DNA of 64,000 nt from Streptomyces sp. NRRL F-5135 (GTDB lineage Bacteria; Actinomycetota; Actinomycetes; Streptomycetales; Streptomycetaceae): NCBI RefSeq assembly GCF_000719775.1, contig NZ_JOHR01000002.1, positions 248,001 to 312,000 of the forward strand, read 5' to 3'. The notes beneath the pieces were generated by a model that saw nothing but the letters and a program-made list of their open reading frames with translations, was not told the DNA's origin and did no database searches. Positions 26,442 through 35,395 of the stretch are shown here, one piece after another (the stretch's first letter is position 1; every line of letters starts with the position of its first letter). A program made the translations under genes and the position numbers.

Positions 26442-27581
26442 GTGACGTTCCCGGTAGTCGGCATGGTCGGCGGCGGTCAGCTCGCCCGTATGACCCACGA
26501 GGCGGGCATCCCCCTCGGCCTCAGATTCAAGCTCCTCAGTGACACCCCCCAGGACTCGGCGGCCCAGGTGGTGAACGATGTCGTGATCGGCGACTATCGC
26601 GACCTGGCCACACTGCGCGCCTTCGCGCGGGGCTGCGATGTGATCACGTTCGATCACGAGCATGTCCCGATCGAACATCTGCGCGCCCTGGAGGCAGAGG
26701 GCATCCCCGTCCGGCCAGGTCCGGACGCCCTCGTCCACGCCCAGGACAAGGGCGTCATGCGGGCCCGGCTGACCGCCCTCGGCGCGCCCTGCCCGCGCCA
26801 CCGCATCGTGGCCGATCCGGCCGACGCCGTCGCCTTCGCCGACGAGGTGGGCGGGTTCCCCGTGATCCTCAAGACCGTGCGCGGCGGCTACGACGGCAAG
26901 GGCGTGTGGTTCGTACGGTCCCGGGAGGACGCCGAGGAACCGTTCCGGGCCGGGGTGCCCGTGCTCGCCGAGGAGAAGGTCGACTTCGTCCGGGAGCTGG
27001 CCGCCAACGTCGTCCGCTCGCCGCACGGGCAGGCCGTCGCCTATCCGGTGGTCGAATCCCGGCAGGTCGACGGGGTCTGCGACACGGTGATCGCGCCCGC
27101 CCCGGGCCTGCCCGACGAGCTGGCGGGCGAGGCGCAGCGGCTGGCGCTGCGGATCGCGGCCGAACTGGGCGTCGTCGGTCATCTCGCCGTCGAGCTGTTC
27201 GAGACGCCCGACGGCCGGATACTCGTCAACGAACTGGCGATGCGGCCGCACAACTCCGGGCACTGGACCCAGGACGGCGCGGTCACCTCCCAGTTCGCCA
27301 ACCACGTACGGGCCGTGCTCGACCTGCCGCTCGGCGACCCGCGCCCCCGCGAGCCCTGGACGGTCATGTGCAACGTCCTCGGCGGCGACTTCCCCGACAT
27401 GTACCCGGCCTACCTGCACTGCATGGCCCGGGACCCGCGGTTGAAGATCCACATGTACGGCAAGGACGTGAAACCCGGCCGCAAGGTGGGGCATGTCAAC
27501 ACCTACGGCGACGACCTGGACGACGTGCTGGCACGCGCCCGCCACGCCGCCGACTACCTCCGAGGGACGATCACCGAATGA
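26442..27581 (+). CDS. purK: 5-(carboxyamino)imidazole ribonucleotide synthase
   Basis: ATP-grasp enzyme of purine synthesis converting AIR to N5-CAIR. 379 aa from GTG 26442 ([17 protein letters not shown]). Motifs: [35 protein letters not shown] (ATP-grasp metal site). Its TGA overlaps the purE ATG. The 210-bp gap to the divergent GtrA gene must hold both promoters; no clear operator was seen. Confidence 0.97.
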   Translation: MTFPVVGMVGGGQLARMTHEAGIPLGLRFKLLSDTPQDSAAQVVNDVVIGDYRDLATLRAFARGCDVITFDHEHVPIEHLRALEAEGIPVRPGPDALVHAQDKGVMRARLTALGAPCPRHRIVADPADAVAFADEVGGFPVILKTVRGGYDGKGVWFVRSREDAEEPFRAGVPVLAEEKVDFVRELAANVVRSPHGQAVAYPVVESRQVDGVCDTVIAPAPGLPDELAGEAQRLALRIAAELGVVGHLAVELFETPDGRILVNELAMRPHNSGHWTQDGAVTSQFANHVRAVLDLPLGDPRPREPWTVMCNVLGGDFPDMYPAYLHCMARDPRLKIHMYGKDVKPGRKVGHVNTYGDDLDDVLARARHAADYLRGTITE

Positions 27582-28153
27582 CACCCCCCGCACCGGCCGG
27601 CACGCCTTCCGGACCCACCGCCGACCAGGCCGGCGGCCCCCACGTCGGCATCGTGATGGGCTCGGACTCCGACTGGCCGGTCATGGAGGCCGCGGCCAAG
27701 GCGCTGGACGAGTTCGAGGTGCCGTACGAGATCGACGTCGTCTCCGCGCACCGGATGCCGCGCGAGATGATCGCGTACGGGGAGCAGGCCGCGGACCGTG
27801 GCCTCAAAGTGGTCATCGCGGGCGCGGGCGGCGCCGCGCACCTGCCGGGCATGCTGGCCTCGGTGACCCCGCTGCCGGTGATCGGCGTCCCCGTACCCCT
27901 GAAGTACCTGGACGGCATGGACTCGCTGCTGTCCATCGTCCAGATGCCGGCCGGGGTGCCGGTGGCCACGGTCTCCGTGGGCGGCGCGCGGAACGCGGGC
28001 CTGCTGGCGGCCCGGGTCCTCGCGGCCCACGACCCGGAGCTGCGGGACCGGATGCGGGCCTTCCAGCTGGAGCTGAACGACCAGGCGACGGAGAAGGGCA
28101 AGCGGCTGCGGGCCAAGGTCGAGGGCGCGGAGCACTTCGGATTCGGCAAGTGA
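27578..28153 (+). CDS. purE: N5-CAIR mutase
   Basis: Class I PurE, moves the carboxylate of N5-CAIR to C4. 191 aa, with about 22 Pro/Ala-rich residues before the core [24 protein letters not shown] (catalytic His), [14 protein letters not shown] and [15 protein letters not shown] are conserved. ATGA overlap with purK, stop overlapping a possible GTG of the dipeptidase reading frame. Confidence 0.97.
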   Translation: MTPPAPAGTPSGPTADQAGGPHVGIVMGSDSDWPVMEAAAKALDEFEVPYEIDVVSAHRMPREMIAYGEQAADRGLKVVIAGAGGAAHLPGMLASVTPLPVIGVPVPLKYLDGMDSLLSIVQMPAGVPVATVSVGGARNAGLLAARVLAAHDPELRDRMRAFQLELNDQATEKGKRLRAKVEGAEHFGFGK

Positions 28154-28272
28154 CGGGCGGCGCCGCGACGGGCGGCGGGACCGGCGCGGCCGGCGGGACC
28201 GGCGCGGGCGTTGAAAGCGGGACAGGCGCCGAGAGCGGGACGGACAGCGGGACCGAGACGAGGGCGGCCACC

Positions 28273-29511
28273 ATGAGGGGCGTGGAGACGGACGGCGTGG
28301 CGGAGCACCGCGCCTCCTCCGTGTATCTGGAGCAGGCGCGTGAGCTGCTCGCCGGCCATCCGGTGGTCGACGGCCACAACGACCTGCCGTGGGCGCTGCG
28401 CGAGCACGTCCGCTACGACCTCGACCGGCTGGACATCGCGCACGACCTGACGGGCCGGCTTCACACGGACATCGCCCGGCTGCGGCGCGGTGGCGTCGGG
28501 GCGCAGTTCTGGTCGGTGTACGTCCAGTCGGACCAGGCCGGGGACGACGCCGTCAGCGCCACGCTGGAGCAGATCGACGTGGTCGCCCGGCTGCTGGAGC
28601 GCTACCCGGACGACCTGGCGCGGGCGCTGACGGCGGACGACATGGAGCGCGCGCGGCGTGAGGGCCGGATCGCCTCACTGATGGGCGCCGAGGGCGGCCA
28701 CTCCATCAACAACTCGCTCGCCACGCTCCGGGCCTTCCACACGCTGGGCGTGCGCTACATGACGCTCACCCACAACGACAACATCGCCTGGGCGGACTCG
28801 GCGACGGACGAGCCGGGCGTGGGCGGGCTGTCGGCCTTCGGCCGCGAGGTCGTGCGGGAGATGAACCGGATCGGCATGCTCGTCGACCTCTCGCACGTGG
28901 CCGCCACGACGATGCGGGACGCGCTGGACGCGACCGACGCGCCGGTGATCTTCTCGCACTCCTCCGCGCGGGCGGTCTGCGACCATCCGCGCAACATTCC
29001 GGACGACGTGCTGGAGCGGCTGCCGGCGAACGGGGGCGTCGCGATGGTCACGTTCGTACCGAAGTTCGTCCTGCCCGCGGCGGTGGCCTGGACGGTCGCC
29101 GCGGACGAGAACATGCGGGCGCACGGCCTGCACCACCTGGACACCACGCCCGAGGGCATGGCCGTCCACCGCGCCTTCGAAGAAGCACACCCGCGCCCGC
29201 GTGCGACGGTGGCCACGGTCGCCGACCACCTGGACCACATGCGCGAGGCGGCGGGCGTCGACCACATCGGCATCGGCGGCGACTACGACGGCACGGCGTT
29301 CACCCCGGCGGGGCTGGAGGACGTCTCGGGCTACCCGAACCTGATCGCGGAACTCCTCGCCCGGAAGTGGTCGAGGCCGGACCTCGCGAAGCTGACGTGG
29401 GGGAACGCGGTACGGGTACTGGGCGCGGCGGAGGACGTAGCCCGCGGGCTCCAGACGGAACGGGGGCCGTCGAGGGCGACGCTGACGGAACTGGACGGCG
29501 CCTCTTTTTAG
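28273..29511 (+). CDS. membrane dipeptidase (peptidase M19)
   Basis: Zinc dipeptidase of about 412 aa. HxD metal motif [10 protein letters not shown], bridging Glu in [11 protein letters not shown], His ligands in MLVDLSHVA and [11 protein letters not shown], and Asp near IGIGGDYDG. Substrate probably dipeptides, possibly D-amino-acid containing. ATG 28273 is preferred because the coding frame before it is a GGGACCGGCG-type repeat; a GTG at 28150 that overlaps the purE stop is the alternative and would add about 41 Gly/Thr/Glu residues. Confidence 0.92.
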   Translation: MRGVETDGVAEHRASSVYLEQARELLAGHPVVDGHNDLPWALREHVRYDLDRLDIAHDLTGRLHTDIARLRRGGVGAQFWSVYVQSDQAGDDAVSATLEQIDVVARLLERYPDDLARALTADDMERARREGRIASLMGAEGGHSINNSLATLRAFHTLGVRYMTLTHNDNIAWADSATDEPGVGGLSAFGREVVREMNRIGMLVDLSHVAATTMRDALDATDAPVIFSHSSARAVCDHPRNIPDDVLERLPANGGVAMVTFVPKFVLPAAVAWTVAADENMRAHGLHHLDTTPEGMAVHRAFEEAHPRPRATVATVADHLDHMREAAGVDHIGIGGDYDGTAFTPAGLEDVSGYPNLIAELLARKWSRPDLAKLTWGNAVRVLGAAEDVARGLQTERGPSRATLTELDGASF

Positions 29512-29806
29512 AGGGCTCGGTTCGCCTCCGGGGCGCGGGTGGAGGTTACGGGCCCGGAAACTCCCGACGTGATCCGGGCCGTCCCGGTGACCGCCGTGCG
29601 CGGTCCCTTTTTAGGGCTCGGTTCACCTCCGGGGCGCTTTATGCCACTGTCGACGGTCGACCGTGCTCGGTTTGCTCGTACCTCACAAACCTGTGCGCGC
29701 TCTCCCTTTCGACAGCGGCGCGCCCCTTCGGCTCACTCGCCGGCGGACGTGTCTGGCCGGGGCGTCACGGGTACCCCGGCCTTCGGCCCACTCGCCGGCG
29801 GACGTG
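29504..29806. repeat. intergenic paired direct repeats
   Basis: The 308-bp gap between the convergent dipeptidase and ugd genes holds two sets of direct repeats. Set one: about 31-33 bp (TTTTTAG..GGGCTCGGTTC.CCTCCGGGGCGC) at 29504-29536 and 29607-29637. Set two: 27 bp with one mismatch (CCTTCGGCYCACTCGCCGG..) at 29725-29751 and 29780-29806. A small CCTCT/AGAGG hairpin spans the dipeptidase stop. No gene seen. Confidence 0.8.
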
Positions 29807-29819
29807 GGCACCCGGGACG

Positions 29820-31166
29820 TCAGAAAAGCGGCCGGCCCATCGCGCGGTATGTCCATCCCGCCGCCCGCCACCGCTCCGCGTCCAGCGCGTTGCGGCCGTC
29901 CAGGATCAGGCGGCGGGCCGCCGCCTCGCCCAGGGCCGCCGGGTCCAGCTCGCGGAACTCGCGCCACTCGGTCAGGTGCAGGACCACATCCGCGCCCCGC
30001 ACCGCCTCCAGGGCCGACTCCGCGTACCGCAACGTCGGGAAGAGCAGCTTCGCGTTCTCCATGCCCTTCGGGTCGTACACCGTGACCTGGCCGCCCTGGA
30101 GGTGGATCTGTCCGGCGACATTGAGCGCGGGCGAGTCCCGTACGTCGTCCGAGTCGGGCTTGAAGGTCGCGCCCAGCACCGCCACCCGCTTGCCGAGGAA
30201 CGACGAGTCCCCGTCCACCGCCTCCCGCGCCAGCTCCACCATGTGGCCGCGGCGCCGCATGTTGATCGAGTCGACCTCGCGCAGGAAGGTCAGCGCCTGG
30301 TCGGCGCCGAGTTCGCCCGCGCGGGCCATGAACGCCCGGATGTCCTTGGGCAGGCAGCCGCCGCCGAAGCCGATCCCGGCGCGCAGGAACTTCGGCCCGA
30401 TGCGCTCGTCGTACCCCAGCGCCTCCGCCAGCTTCACGACGTCTCCGCCGGCCGCCTCGCAGACCTCGGCCATCGCGTTGATGAACGAGATCTTGGTGGC
30501 GAGGAAGGAGTTCGCGGACGTCTTCACCAGCTCGGCGGTCGGGAAGTCCGTCACCACGAACGGCGATCCCTCGGCGATCGGCCCCGCGTACACCTCGCGC
30601 AGCAGCCGCTCGGCGCGCTCGCCGCGCACGCCGACGACGATCCGGTCCGGGTGCAGGGTGTCGTGCACGGCGAAGCCCTCGCGCAGGAACTCCGGGTTCC
30701 AGGCCAGTTCCACCTCACCGCGCGCGGGCGCCAGTTCGTCGATCCGGGCCGCCAGGCGTTCCGCGCTGCCCACGGGGACCGTGGACTTGCCGACGACGAG
30801 CGCTGGCTTCGACAGGTGCTCGGCGAGGCTTTCGACGGCGGAGTCGACGTAACTCATGTCGCAGGCGTACTCGCCGTGCTTCTGCGGGGTGTTCACGCAG
30901 ACGAAGTGCACGTCGCCGAAGTCCGCGGCCTCCGCGAAGTCCATGGTGAAGCGCAGCCGGCCGCTCGATCCCTCGATTCCGGCGACATGCTTGCGCAGCA
31001 GTTCCTCGAGGCCGGGCTCGTACATGGGGACCTGGCCCGTGGACAGCATCTTGATCTTCTCGGGGACCACATCGAGGCCGAGGACTTCGAACCCCAGCTC
31101 CGCCATGGCCGCGGCGTGGGTGGCGCCGAGGTAACCGGTGCCGATCACTGTGATCTTGAGGGCCAT
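29820..31166 (-). CDS. UDP-glucose/GDP-mannose 6-dehydrogenase family
   Basis: 448 aa NAD-dependent nucleotide-sugar dehydrogenase, most likely UDP-glucose to UDP-glucuronate. Rossmann start ITVIGTGYLGATHAAAMAELG; PMYEPGLEELL; VNTPQ; catalytic Cys in GFGGGCLPKDIRAF; C-terminal NAD/UDP domain AVLGATFKPDSDDVRDSPAL. Full length. Supplies uronic acid for envelope polymers, consistent with the LCP region 13 kb away. The 360-bp gap to the divergent acd gene is GC-rich with GTACGGG-type repeats and an AT-richer patch near 31477-31500 that may hold the acd promoter. Confidence 0.94.
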   Translation of the reverse strand: MALKITVIGTGYLGATHAAAMAELGFEVLGLDVVPEKIKMLSTGQVPMYEPGLEELLRKHVAGIEGSSGRLRFTMDFAEAADFGDVHFVCVNTPQKHGEYACDMSYVDSAVESLAEHLSKPALVVGKSTVPVGSAERLAARIDELAPARGEVELAWNPEFLREGFAVHDTLHPDRIVVGVRGERAERLLREVYAGPIAEGSPFVVTDFPTAELVKTSANSFLATKISFINAMAEVCEAAGGDVVKLAEALGYDERIGPKFLRAGIGFGGGCLPKDIRAFMARAGELGADQALTFLREVDSINMRRRGHMVELAREAVDGDSSFLGKRVAVLGATFKPDSDDVRDSPALNVAGQIHLQGGQVTVYDPKGMENAKLLFPTLRYAESALEAVRGADVVLHLTEWREFRELDPAALGEAAARRLILDGRNALDAERWRAAGWTYRAMGRPLF

Positions 31167-31528
31167 GCGGTGCTCCAGGGAGACGTGTACGGGTGGTGCT
31201 GCCGCGCGGCCGGCGTCCCCGGGCGCGCGGCCCGAGCATAGCCGCGTGTGGCAGGGGCGTCGCAGGGGCAGGTACCGCGGTGGACGCGGCGTACGGGAGT
31301 GCCGGGCGTACGGGCGCACCCGGCGTGCGCGGTGTGCATCGCGTACGCGCCGGGCCGGTGCGCACGCGGTGGGACGGGGCCGGCCACCGGCCGGGTTTCC
31401 GGGGCGGCTGTCGGCAAGCTCACCTGCCCGCTCACCTGCCCGCACTGTTCGCGTGGCGGTACGGCCTCTAAGCTTTGGTTACTTAACGGTAGTTAGCAGT
31501 CTGTTGGCAGTCTGGGGAGTGAGAGACC

Positions 31529-32701
31529 GTGGCAGGTTCGGCTGATTTCGATCTGTTCCGCCCGTCCGAGGAGCACGACATGCTCCGCGAGACCGTGCGC
31601 GCGCTCGCCGAGGCGAAGATCGCGCCGTACGCCGCGGCCGTGGACGAGGAGACCCGCTTCCCGCAGGAGGCACTGGACGCGCTGGTCGGCGCGGACCTGC
31701 ACGCCATCCACGTCCCCGAGCAGTACGGCGGCGCCGGTGCCGACGCGCTGGCCACGGTGATCGTGATCGAGGAGGTGGCGCGGGTCTGCGCGTCGTCCTC
31801 GCTGATCCCCGCCGTGAACAAGCTCGGGTCGCTGCCCGTGATCCTCTCCGGCGGCGAGGAGCTGAAGAAGAAGTACCTGGGGCCGCTGGCCAAGGGCGAC
31901 GCGATGTTCTCGTACTGCCTCTCGGAGCCGGACGCCGGCTCGGACGCGGGCGGGATGAAGACCAGGGCGGTCCGGGACGGCGACGCGTACGTCCTCAACG
32001 GCGTGAAGCGCTGGATCACCAACGCCGGGGTCTCCGAGTACTACACGGTCATGGCCGTCACCGACCCGGACAAGCGCACCAAGGGCATCAGCGCGTTCGT
32101 CGTCGAGAAGTCCGACGAGGGCGTGTCCTTCGGCGCGCCGGAGAAGAAGCTCGGCATCAAGGGCTCCCCGACCCGGGAGGTCTACCTGGACAACGTCCGC
32201 ATCCCCGCCGACCGGCTGATCGGCGAGGAGGGCACGGGCTTCGCCACGGCGATGAAGACGCTCGACCACACCCGCGTCACCATCGCCGCGCAGGCCGTCG
32301 GCATCGCCCAGGGCGCGCTCGACTACGCCAAGGGCTACGTCCAGGAGCGCAAGCAGTTCGGCAAGCCGATCGGCGACTTCCAGGGCGTGCAGTTCATGCT
32401 GGCCGACATGGCGATGAAGCTGGAAGCGGCCCGCCAGCTCACCTACGCGGCCGCCGCCAGGTCCGAGCGCGTCCACCTGGGCGCCGGCAAGGAGGACCTG
32501 ACCTTCTTCGGCGCCGCGGCCAAGTGCTACGCCTCGGACGCGGCCATGGAGATCACCACGGACGCGGTCCAGCTGCTCGGCGGCTACGGCTACACGCGCG
32601 ACTACCCGCTGGAACGGATGATGCGCGACGCGAAGATCACCCAGATCTACGAGGGCACGAACCAGGTCCAGCGGATCGTGATGGCGAGGAACCTTCCCTA
32701 G
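31529..32701 (+). CDS. acyl-CoA dehydrogenase, 3' end supplied by inserted element
   Basis: FAD-dependent acyl-CoA dehydrogenase, 390 aa. FLFRPSEEHDMLRETV-like start, FSYCLSEPDAGSDAGG (flavin loop), KRWITNAG, catalytic-region YGYTRDYPLERMMRDAKI and the C-terminal YEGTNQVQR. GTG start with GGGGAG upstream. The last 64 bp are the left attachment site of an integrative element; an almost identical copy lies at 35198-35261. Both copies encode the same C terminus (MARNLP, then TAG), so insertion leaves the enzyme intact. Confidence 0.95.
   Translation: MAGSADFDLFRPSEEHDMLRETVRALAEAKIAPYAAAVDEETRFPQEALDALVGADLHAIHVPEQYGGAGADALATVIVIEEVARVCASSSLIPAVNKLGSLPVILSGGEELKKKYLGPLAKGDAMFSYCLSEPDAGSDAGGMKTRAVRDGDAYVLNGVKRWITNAGVSEYYTVMAVTDPDKRTKGISAFVVEKSDEGVSFGAPEKKLGIKGSPTREVYLDNVRIPADRLIGEEGTGFATAMKTLDHTRVTIAAQAVGIAQGALDYAKGYVQERKQFGKPIGDFQGVQFMLADMAMKLEAARQLTYAAAARSERVHLGAGKEDLTFFGAAAKCYASDAAMEITTDAVQLLGGYGYTRDYPLERMMRDAKITQIYEGTNQVQRIVMARNLP
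32638..32701 (+). repeat. attL-like site in acd 3' end
   Basis: 64 bp matching 35198-35261 with three or four mismatches. The first 42 bp (32638-32679) are identical to 35198-35239; then one mismatch, 14 identical bases, and two or three synonymous differences before the TAG. Spans the conserved YEGTNQ codons of the dehydrogenase. Confidence 0.9.
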
Positions 32702-32860
32702 CAGGGATTTTGCAGGTCACAGGCTATTTCAAGGGTCCGAAGGGGCATCCTTGGCTCTCTGTCCGTTGCGGCTCGATCAGGACCGTTTCTGGGCGCCATG
32801 CTGGGGGAATCCTGGGCGGATGCCGGGCTGAAAACGGCCATTGACCTGCACAAACAAAGC

Positions 32861-32885
32861 AGCCCCCGGCGTCATGCCGGGGGCT
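32861..32885 (-). terminator. integrase terminator
   Basis: AGCCCCCGGC, loop GTCAT, GCCGGGGGCT; on the minus strand followed by GCTTTGTTTG. It lies 16 bp after the integrase stop. Confidence 0.85.
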
Positions 32886-32900
32886 GTTGTCGTAAGTGGA

Positions 32901-33665
32901 TCAGGCGACCTCTGACGCCTCTGTGGGGTCGTCGGCGCCGGGTGTCAGCATGGTTGCGATGGCGGCCCGGCCGCGCTGCTCGGCCCCTTCGAAGATGTAG
33001 TGGTAGTGCTCCCTCAGCACGTCCGTGCTGCTGTGGCCCATCCAGTCGGCCACGTCGTTCTCGGGGACTCCGGCGTACAGCAGTCGCGAGCCGTAGTAGT
33101 GCCGGAGTGAGTGAGCCTTGCAGTACTTCACCTGTCCCTTGCCCAGAGCCTCCATCCAGATCTTCGGGTAGAAGTACGACGCGTAGAGGTAGCCAGTCCG
33201 CGTCACGTTGGGGAAGAGAAGCCGCTCCGGCCCCCATACGCCGTGGTTCTTGATGTGCCGCCGTAGCTCGAAGGCGACGTTCAGCGGGAGCGGGACGGTC
33301 CGCCCTGGCTCACCTTCATCACGGGCCTTGATGTGCCGACGCTGGATCGCGCTGTTCTTCCCCGACTCGGTGTCTCCGTCCTCCGCAATCTGGAAGTCGA
33401 CGCGAAGCGTCTCGGCCTTGAAGTCGATCTGATCGCGGGACACCGCCATGGCCTCACCCAGCCGCAGGCCGCACCCGGCCATGAGCCACAGCATCGCGCG
33501 GTATCGCGGAGGAGCGGCATCCAGCATCGCCAGAACTTCCCGCGTCGTGAGCCGCCGTGCAGTGCTCTTCTGCTCCCGGATCTCCTTGGCGCGGCTGCCC
33601 GCGCCCTTGACCTTCTTGCACGGGTTCCGGCCGACGATCTCGTTCTTCGCTCTCCATGGCGCCAT
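32901..33665 (-). pseudogene. tyrosine recombinase lacking N-terminal domain
   Basis: 254 aa open frame holding only the catalytic domain. Active-site residues: Arg in GCGLRLGEAMAV, HSLRHYYGS (His-x-x-Arg), GHSSTDVLREHYHY (His and nucleophile Tyr). A complete integrase of this type would be about 380-400 aa with an arm-binding and a core-binding SAM-like domain first. Here the frame opens at RAKNEIVGRNPCKKVKG, which is the junction between the SAM-like and catalytic domains, directly behind the stop of the xre remnant. A deletion that removed the int N terminus is the simplest reading. Could still be expressed but is unlikely to recombine alone. Confidence 0.8.
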
Positions 33666-33689
33666 CTTCGGCGGGCCACGGATGCGGCT

Positions 33690-34258
33690 CTAGCCTGTTT
33701 CCTGTTCCCGCAAAAAGTCGTCGCGGATACCTTCGACCAGGCTCCGCATTTGGTCACCGGACAATGCCACTTGTTGTCGTAGAGGACCGCTTGACGTTCA
33801 AGCCTGCCGTTGATCGTCCGGGAGAGAGAGTCCTCACTGAGACTGTGCCGTTGGAGAACGGCACGGATGTACTCCGGTGTCTGGAGCAAGCCTGGTACCA
33901 GGGCGGGCTGGAACAGCCGCAGCGTGGACATCTGGGATTCAAGGGCCTTGGCGGCCTGCTGGCCCTTGTGGACTCCGATGCGCTTCAACAGGCGCCATGC
34001 CGTTGCCTCCGTTGCCGATGCCCGCGCAGCCTCGGTGTACTCCGCCTTGACCTCATCCGAGACGTCGATGGCGGTCAGGATGCGTTCTACGTCCGTCGCG
34101 CTGGCCGCGAGCTTCGCATTTTCAATCTTGGACAGCTTGGACGGAGACATGAGGGCGCTGCGGGCCACGGCTTTGGCTTCCTTGCCGGATGCCACTCGCA
34201 GCGCCCGCAGCGCGGCTCCAAGCTGTGCTCTGTTCACGTCCCGTACTTGGCCCACCAT
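33690..34258 (-). pseudogene. XRE regulator with internal deletion and frameshift
   Basis: N-terminal part is a normal Streptomyces XRE/DUF5753 regulator: LGAALRALRVASGKEAKAVARSALMSPSKLSKIENAK (HTH), then LRLFQPALVPGLLQTPEYIRAVL. The frame is good to GRLERQAVLYDN near 33775. After that the original frame gives nonsense, while another frame resumes QVALSGDQMRSLVEGI and ends DDFLREQETG with TAG at 33690-33692, which looks like a DUF5753 C terminus. So a middle portion is missing and the frame is broken. In the unshifted frame translation would run on into the integrase region. Confidence 0.75.
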
Positions 34259-34758
34259 TCGGTGAACGGTTCCGCGTGCGCGAGAGCCGCGTCACGGTGC
34301 CCGGAGAATTCCGTCGCTCGTTCCGATGGCAGGACTTCCGAGCCGAGGTACTTTCCGGCGCTGTCGTAGTTCATCACGGCCACGGACTCGGAGTCGAAGA
34401 GCCAGAAGTCAGGTACGTTCTGTAGGGGGCTCGGCCTGTCGGTGATGTCGAGAATGAAGAACTCCTCGCCCCCGGACATGTTCTTCTGGTACCCCCACCC
34501 GAGTTCGAACCTAAGGTAGTCCGTGAGTGGGCGGCGCAGAATGTGAACCCGGTAGACTCGTTTCCCTTTTCCGGTGTGTGAGCGGAGTTCTTCGACCCAG
34601 CCCGCGTTGTAGTCGTCCGGCTGTGGCTCCCCGGTCAGGAACGCGTGATAGGCATCGACGTTCCCCGACTTGCTGTAGTCGTCAAGGGTTTCGAGTCGGA
34701 ACGCCTCATGCTGGAACGTGTCGAAGAGGTCGACGAGGGTCCTAGATGAGGTTGTCAC
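34234..34758 (-). CDS. DUF6879-family protein
   Basis: 174 aa, looks intact. Begins TLVDLFDTFQHEAFRLET, contains GKGKRVYRVHILRRPLTDYLRFELGWGY and DFWLFDSESVAVMNYD, ends HAEPFTEWWAKYG, all typical of the DUF6879 family found next to XRE/DUF5753 regulators in Streptomyces. Function unknown. Overlaps the xre start by 25 bp and the upstream 63-aa gene by 17 bp: a compact operon. Confidence 0.85.
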   Translation of the reverse strand: MTTSSRTLVDLFDTFQHEAFRLETLDDYSKSGNVDAYHAFLTGEPQPDDYNAGWVEELRSHTGKGKRVYRVHILRRPLTDYLRFELGWGYQKNMSGGEEFFILDITDRPSPLQNVPDFWLFDSESVAVMNYDSAGKYLGSEVLPSERATEFSGHRDAALAHAEPFTEWWAKYGT

Positions 34759-34933
34759 GGATGGCCTTCTGGATCAGTTTCATCGGGATCTCGACCAGGG
34801 TTTCGTGAGCGGGAATCTGAAGCCCGTGGTCGGTCGGAGTCTCTCCCTGAACCAGGAGCGTGCCGCGATCCGTCGCGTAGATCGTCGGGCAGTCCTTGAT
34901 GTCGCACGTGCTGACCAGCTTGGTGACCTTCAT
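34742..34933 (-). CDS. small hypothetical protein of the element
   Basis: 63 aa. Starts MKVTKLVSTCDIKDCPTIY with a CxxxxC pair, followed by a short beta-rich segment and an amphipathic helix PMKLIQKAIRDNLI. Precedes and overlaps the DUF6879 gene. GGAACCC upstream of the ATG is a modest ribosome binding site. Function unknown. The remaining 264 bp up to attR contain GC-rich inverted segments but no gene I can support. Confidence 0.7.
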   Translation of the reverse strand: MKVTKLVSTCDIKDCPTIYATDRGTLLVQGETPTDHGLQIPAHETLVEIPMKLIQKAIRDNLI

Positions 34934-35197
34934 GGTCTGGGTTCCCTCTTCCGTGCTGCCAGTACCCCGCGTCTGGGTTGATGCTCCCGAGGCCAGGGCG
35001 TGCGGGTCAAGCGATCACGGTTGACGGAACGGGAAACCGCATAACCTCCCCGGAGCCTGCCGCTCCTCCGACCGGTGGGGGAGGCTTCCGCCGGTGCCGC
35101 GCCGACCTGGGCGGGTCCTGACGATCACGGGGAAGTGCTGGGGAGCACTCTGCCATGAGGGGTGTCCGTGCAGGTCAGCGCCGTATGGCCTGTAAAG

Positions 35198-35261
35198 CAC
35201 CCAGATCTACGAGGGCACGAACCAGGTCCAGCGGATCGTTATGGCGAGGAACCTGCCGTAG
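35198..35261 (+). repeat. attR-like site, remnant acd 3' end
   Basis: Original end of the acyl-CoA dehydrogenase gene displaced by the element: 42 bp identical to 32638-32679, then near-identical through the TAG stop. It is followed by what is probably the native acd terminator. Confidence 0.9.
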
Positions 35262-35273
35262 AGGGTCCTCGGG

Positions 35274-35372
35274 TCGCGAGCGGCTTCGCTGCCGACGGCC
35301 GGGCGTCAGGTGCCCGGCCGTCGGAGGCCAATCTCAGGCGGCCCGCACTCGCGCGGGCTGACCGAAGTCCGG
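35274..35372. repeat. 99-bp direct repeat, left copy
   Basis: Aligns without gaps to 38433-38531, with about seven mismatches. Contains the terminator hairpin at 35292-35324. It begins 13 bp after the displaced acd stop codon and marks the left edge of the flavoprotein/XRE cassette. Confidence 0.9.
35292..35324. terminator. acd terminator hairpin
   Basis: CCGACGGCCGGGC, loop GTCAGGT, GCCCGGCCGTCGG: 13-bp perfect stem. An equivalent hairpin (loop GTCAAGT) sits at 38451-38483 in the right repeat. Confidence 0.85.
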
Positions 35373-35395
35373 TCGTCGGCACTGCGAGCGCCCGA

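Larger units (their letters stand above)
32638..35261. mobile_element. decayed integrative element in acyl-CoA dehydrogenase gene
   Basis: About 2.56 kb between the two att-like repeats. Contents, all minus strand: 63-aa protein, DUF6879 protein, disrupted XRE regulator, truncated tyrosine recombinase ending next to attL. Base composition is visibly less GC-rich than the surroundings. XRE (DUF5753) plus DUF6879 pairs are common on actinomycete integrative elements. No replication or transfer gene is present, and both int and xre carry deletions, so the element is probably stranded. Confidence 0.85.

Noticed and set aside
28150..28272. Gly/Thr-rich N-terminal extension of the M19 dipeptidase from GTG 28150
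   Set aside because: Low-complexity translation of GGGACCGGCG repeats; ATG 28273 has a better ribosome binding site. Left as an alternative start.
31477..31500. AT-rich TTACTTAACGGTAGTTAGC before acd as a TetR operator
   Set aside because: Only about 6 of 10 positions are symmetric, too weak to call; kept as a probable promoter patch only.
33281..33689. Extension of the XRE frame into the integrase region
   Set aside because: Residues after the frameshift are an out-of-frame reading of int; treated as part of a pseudogene, not as a fusion protein.
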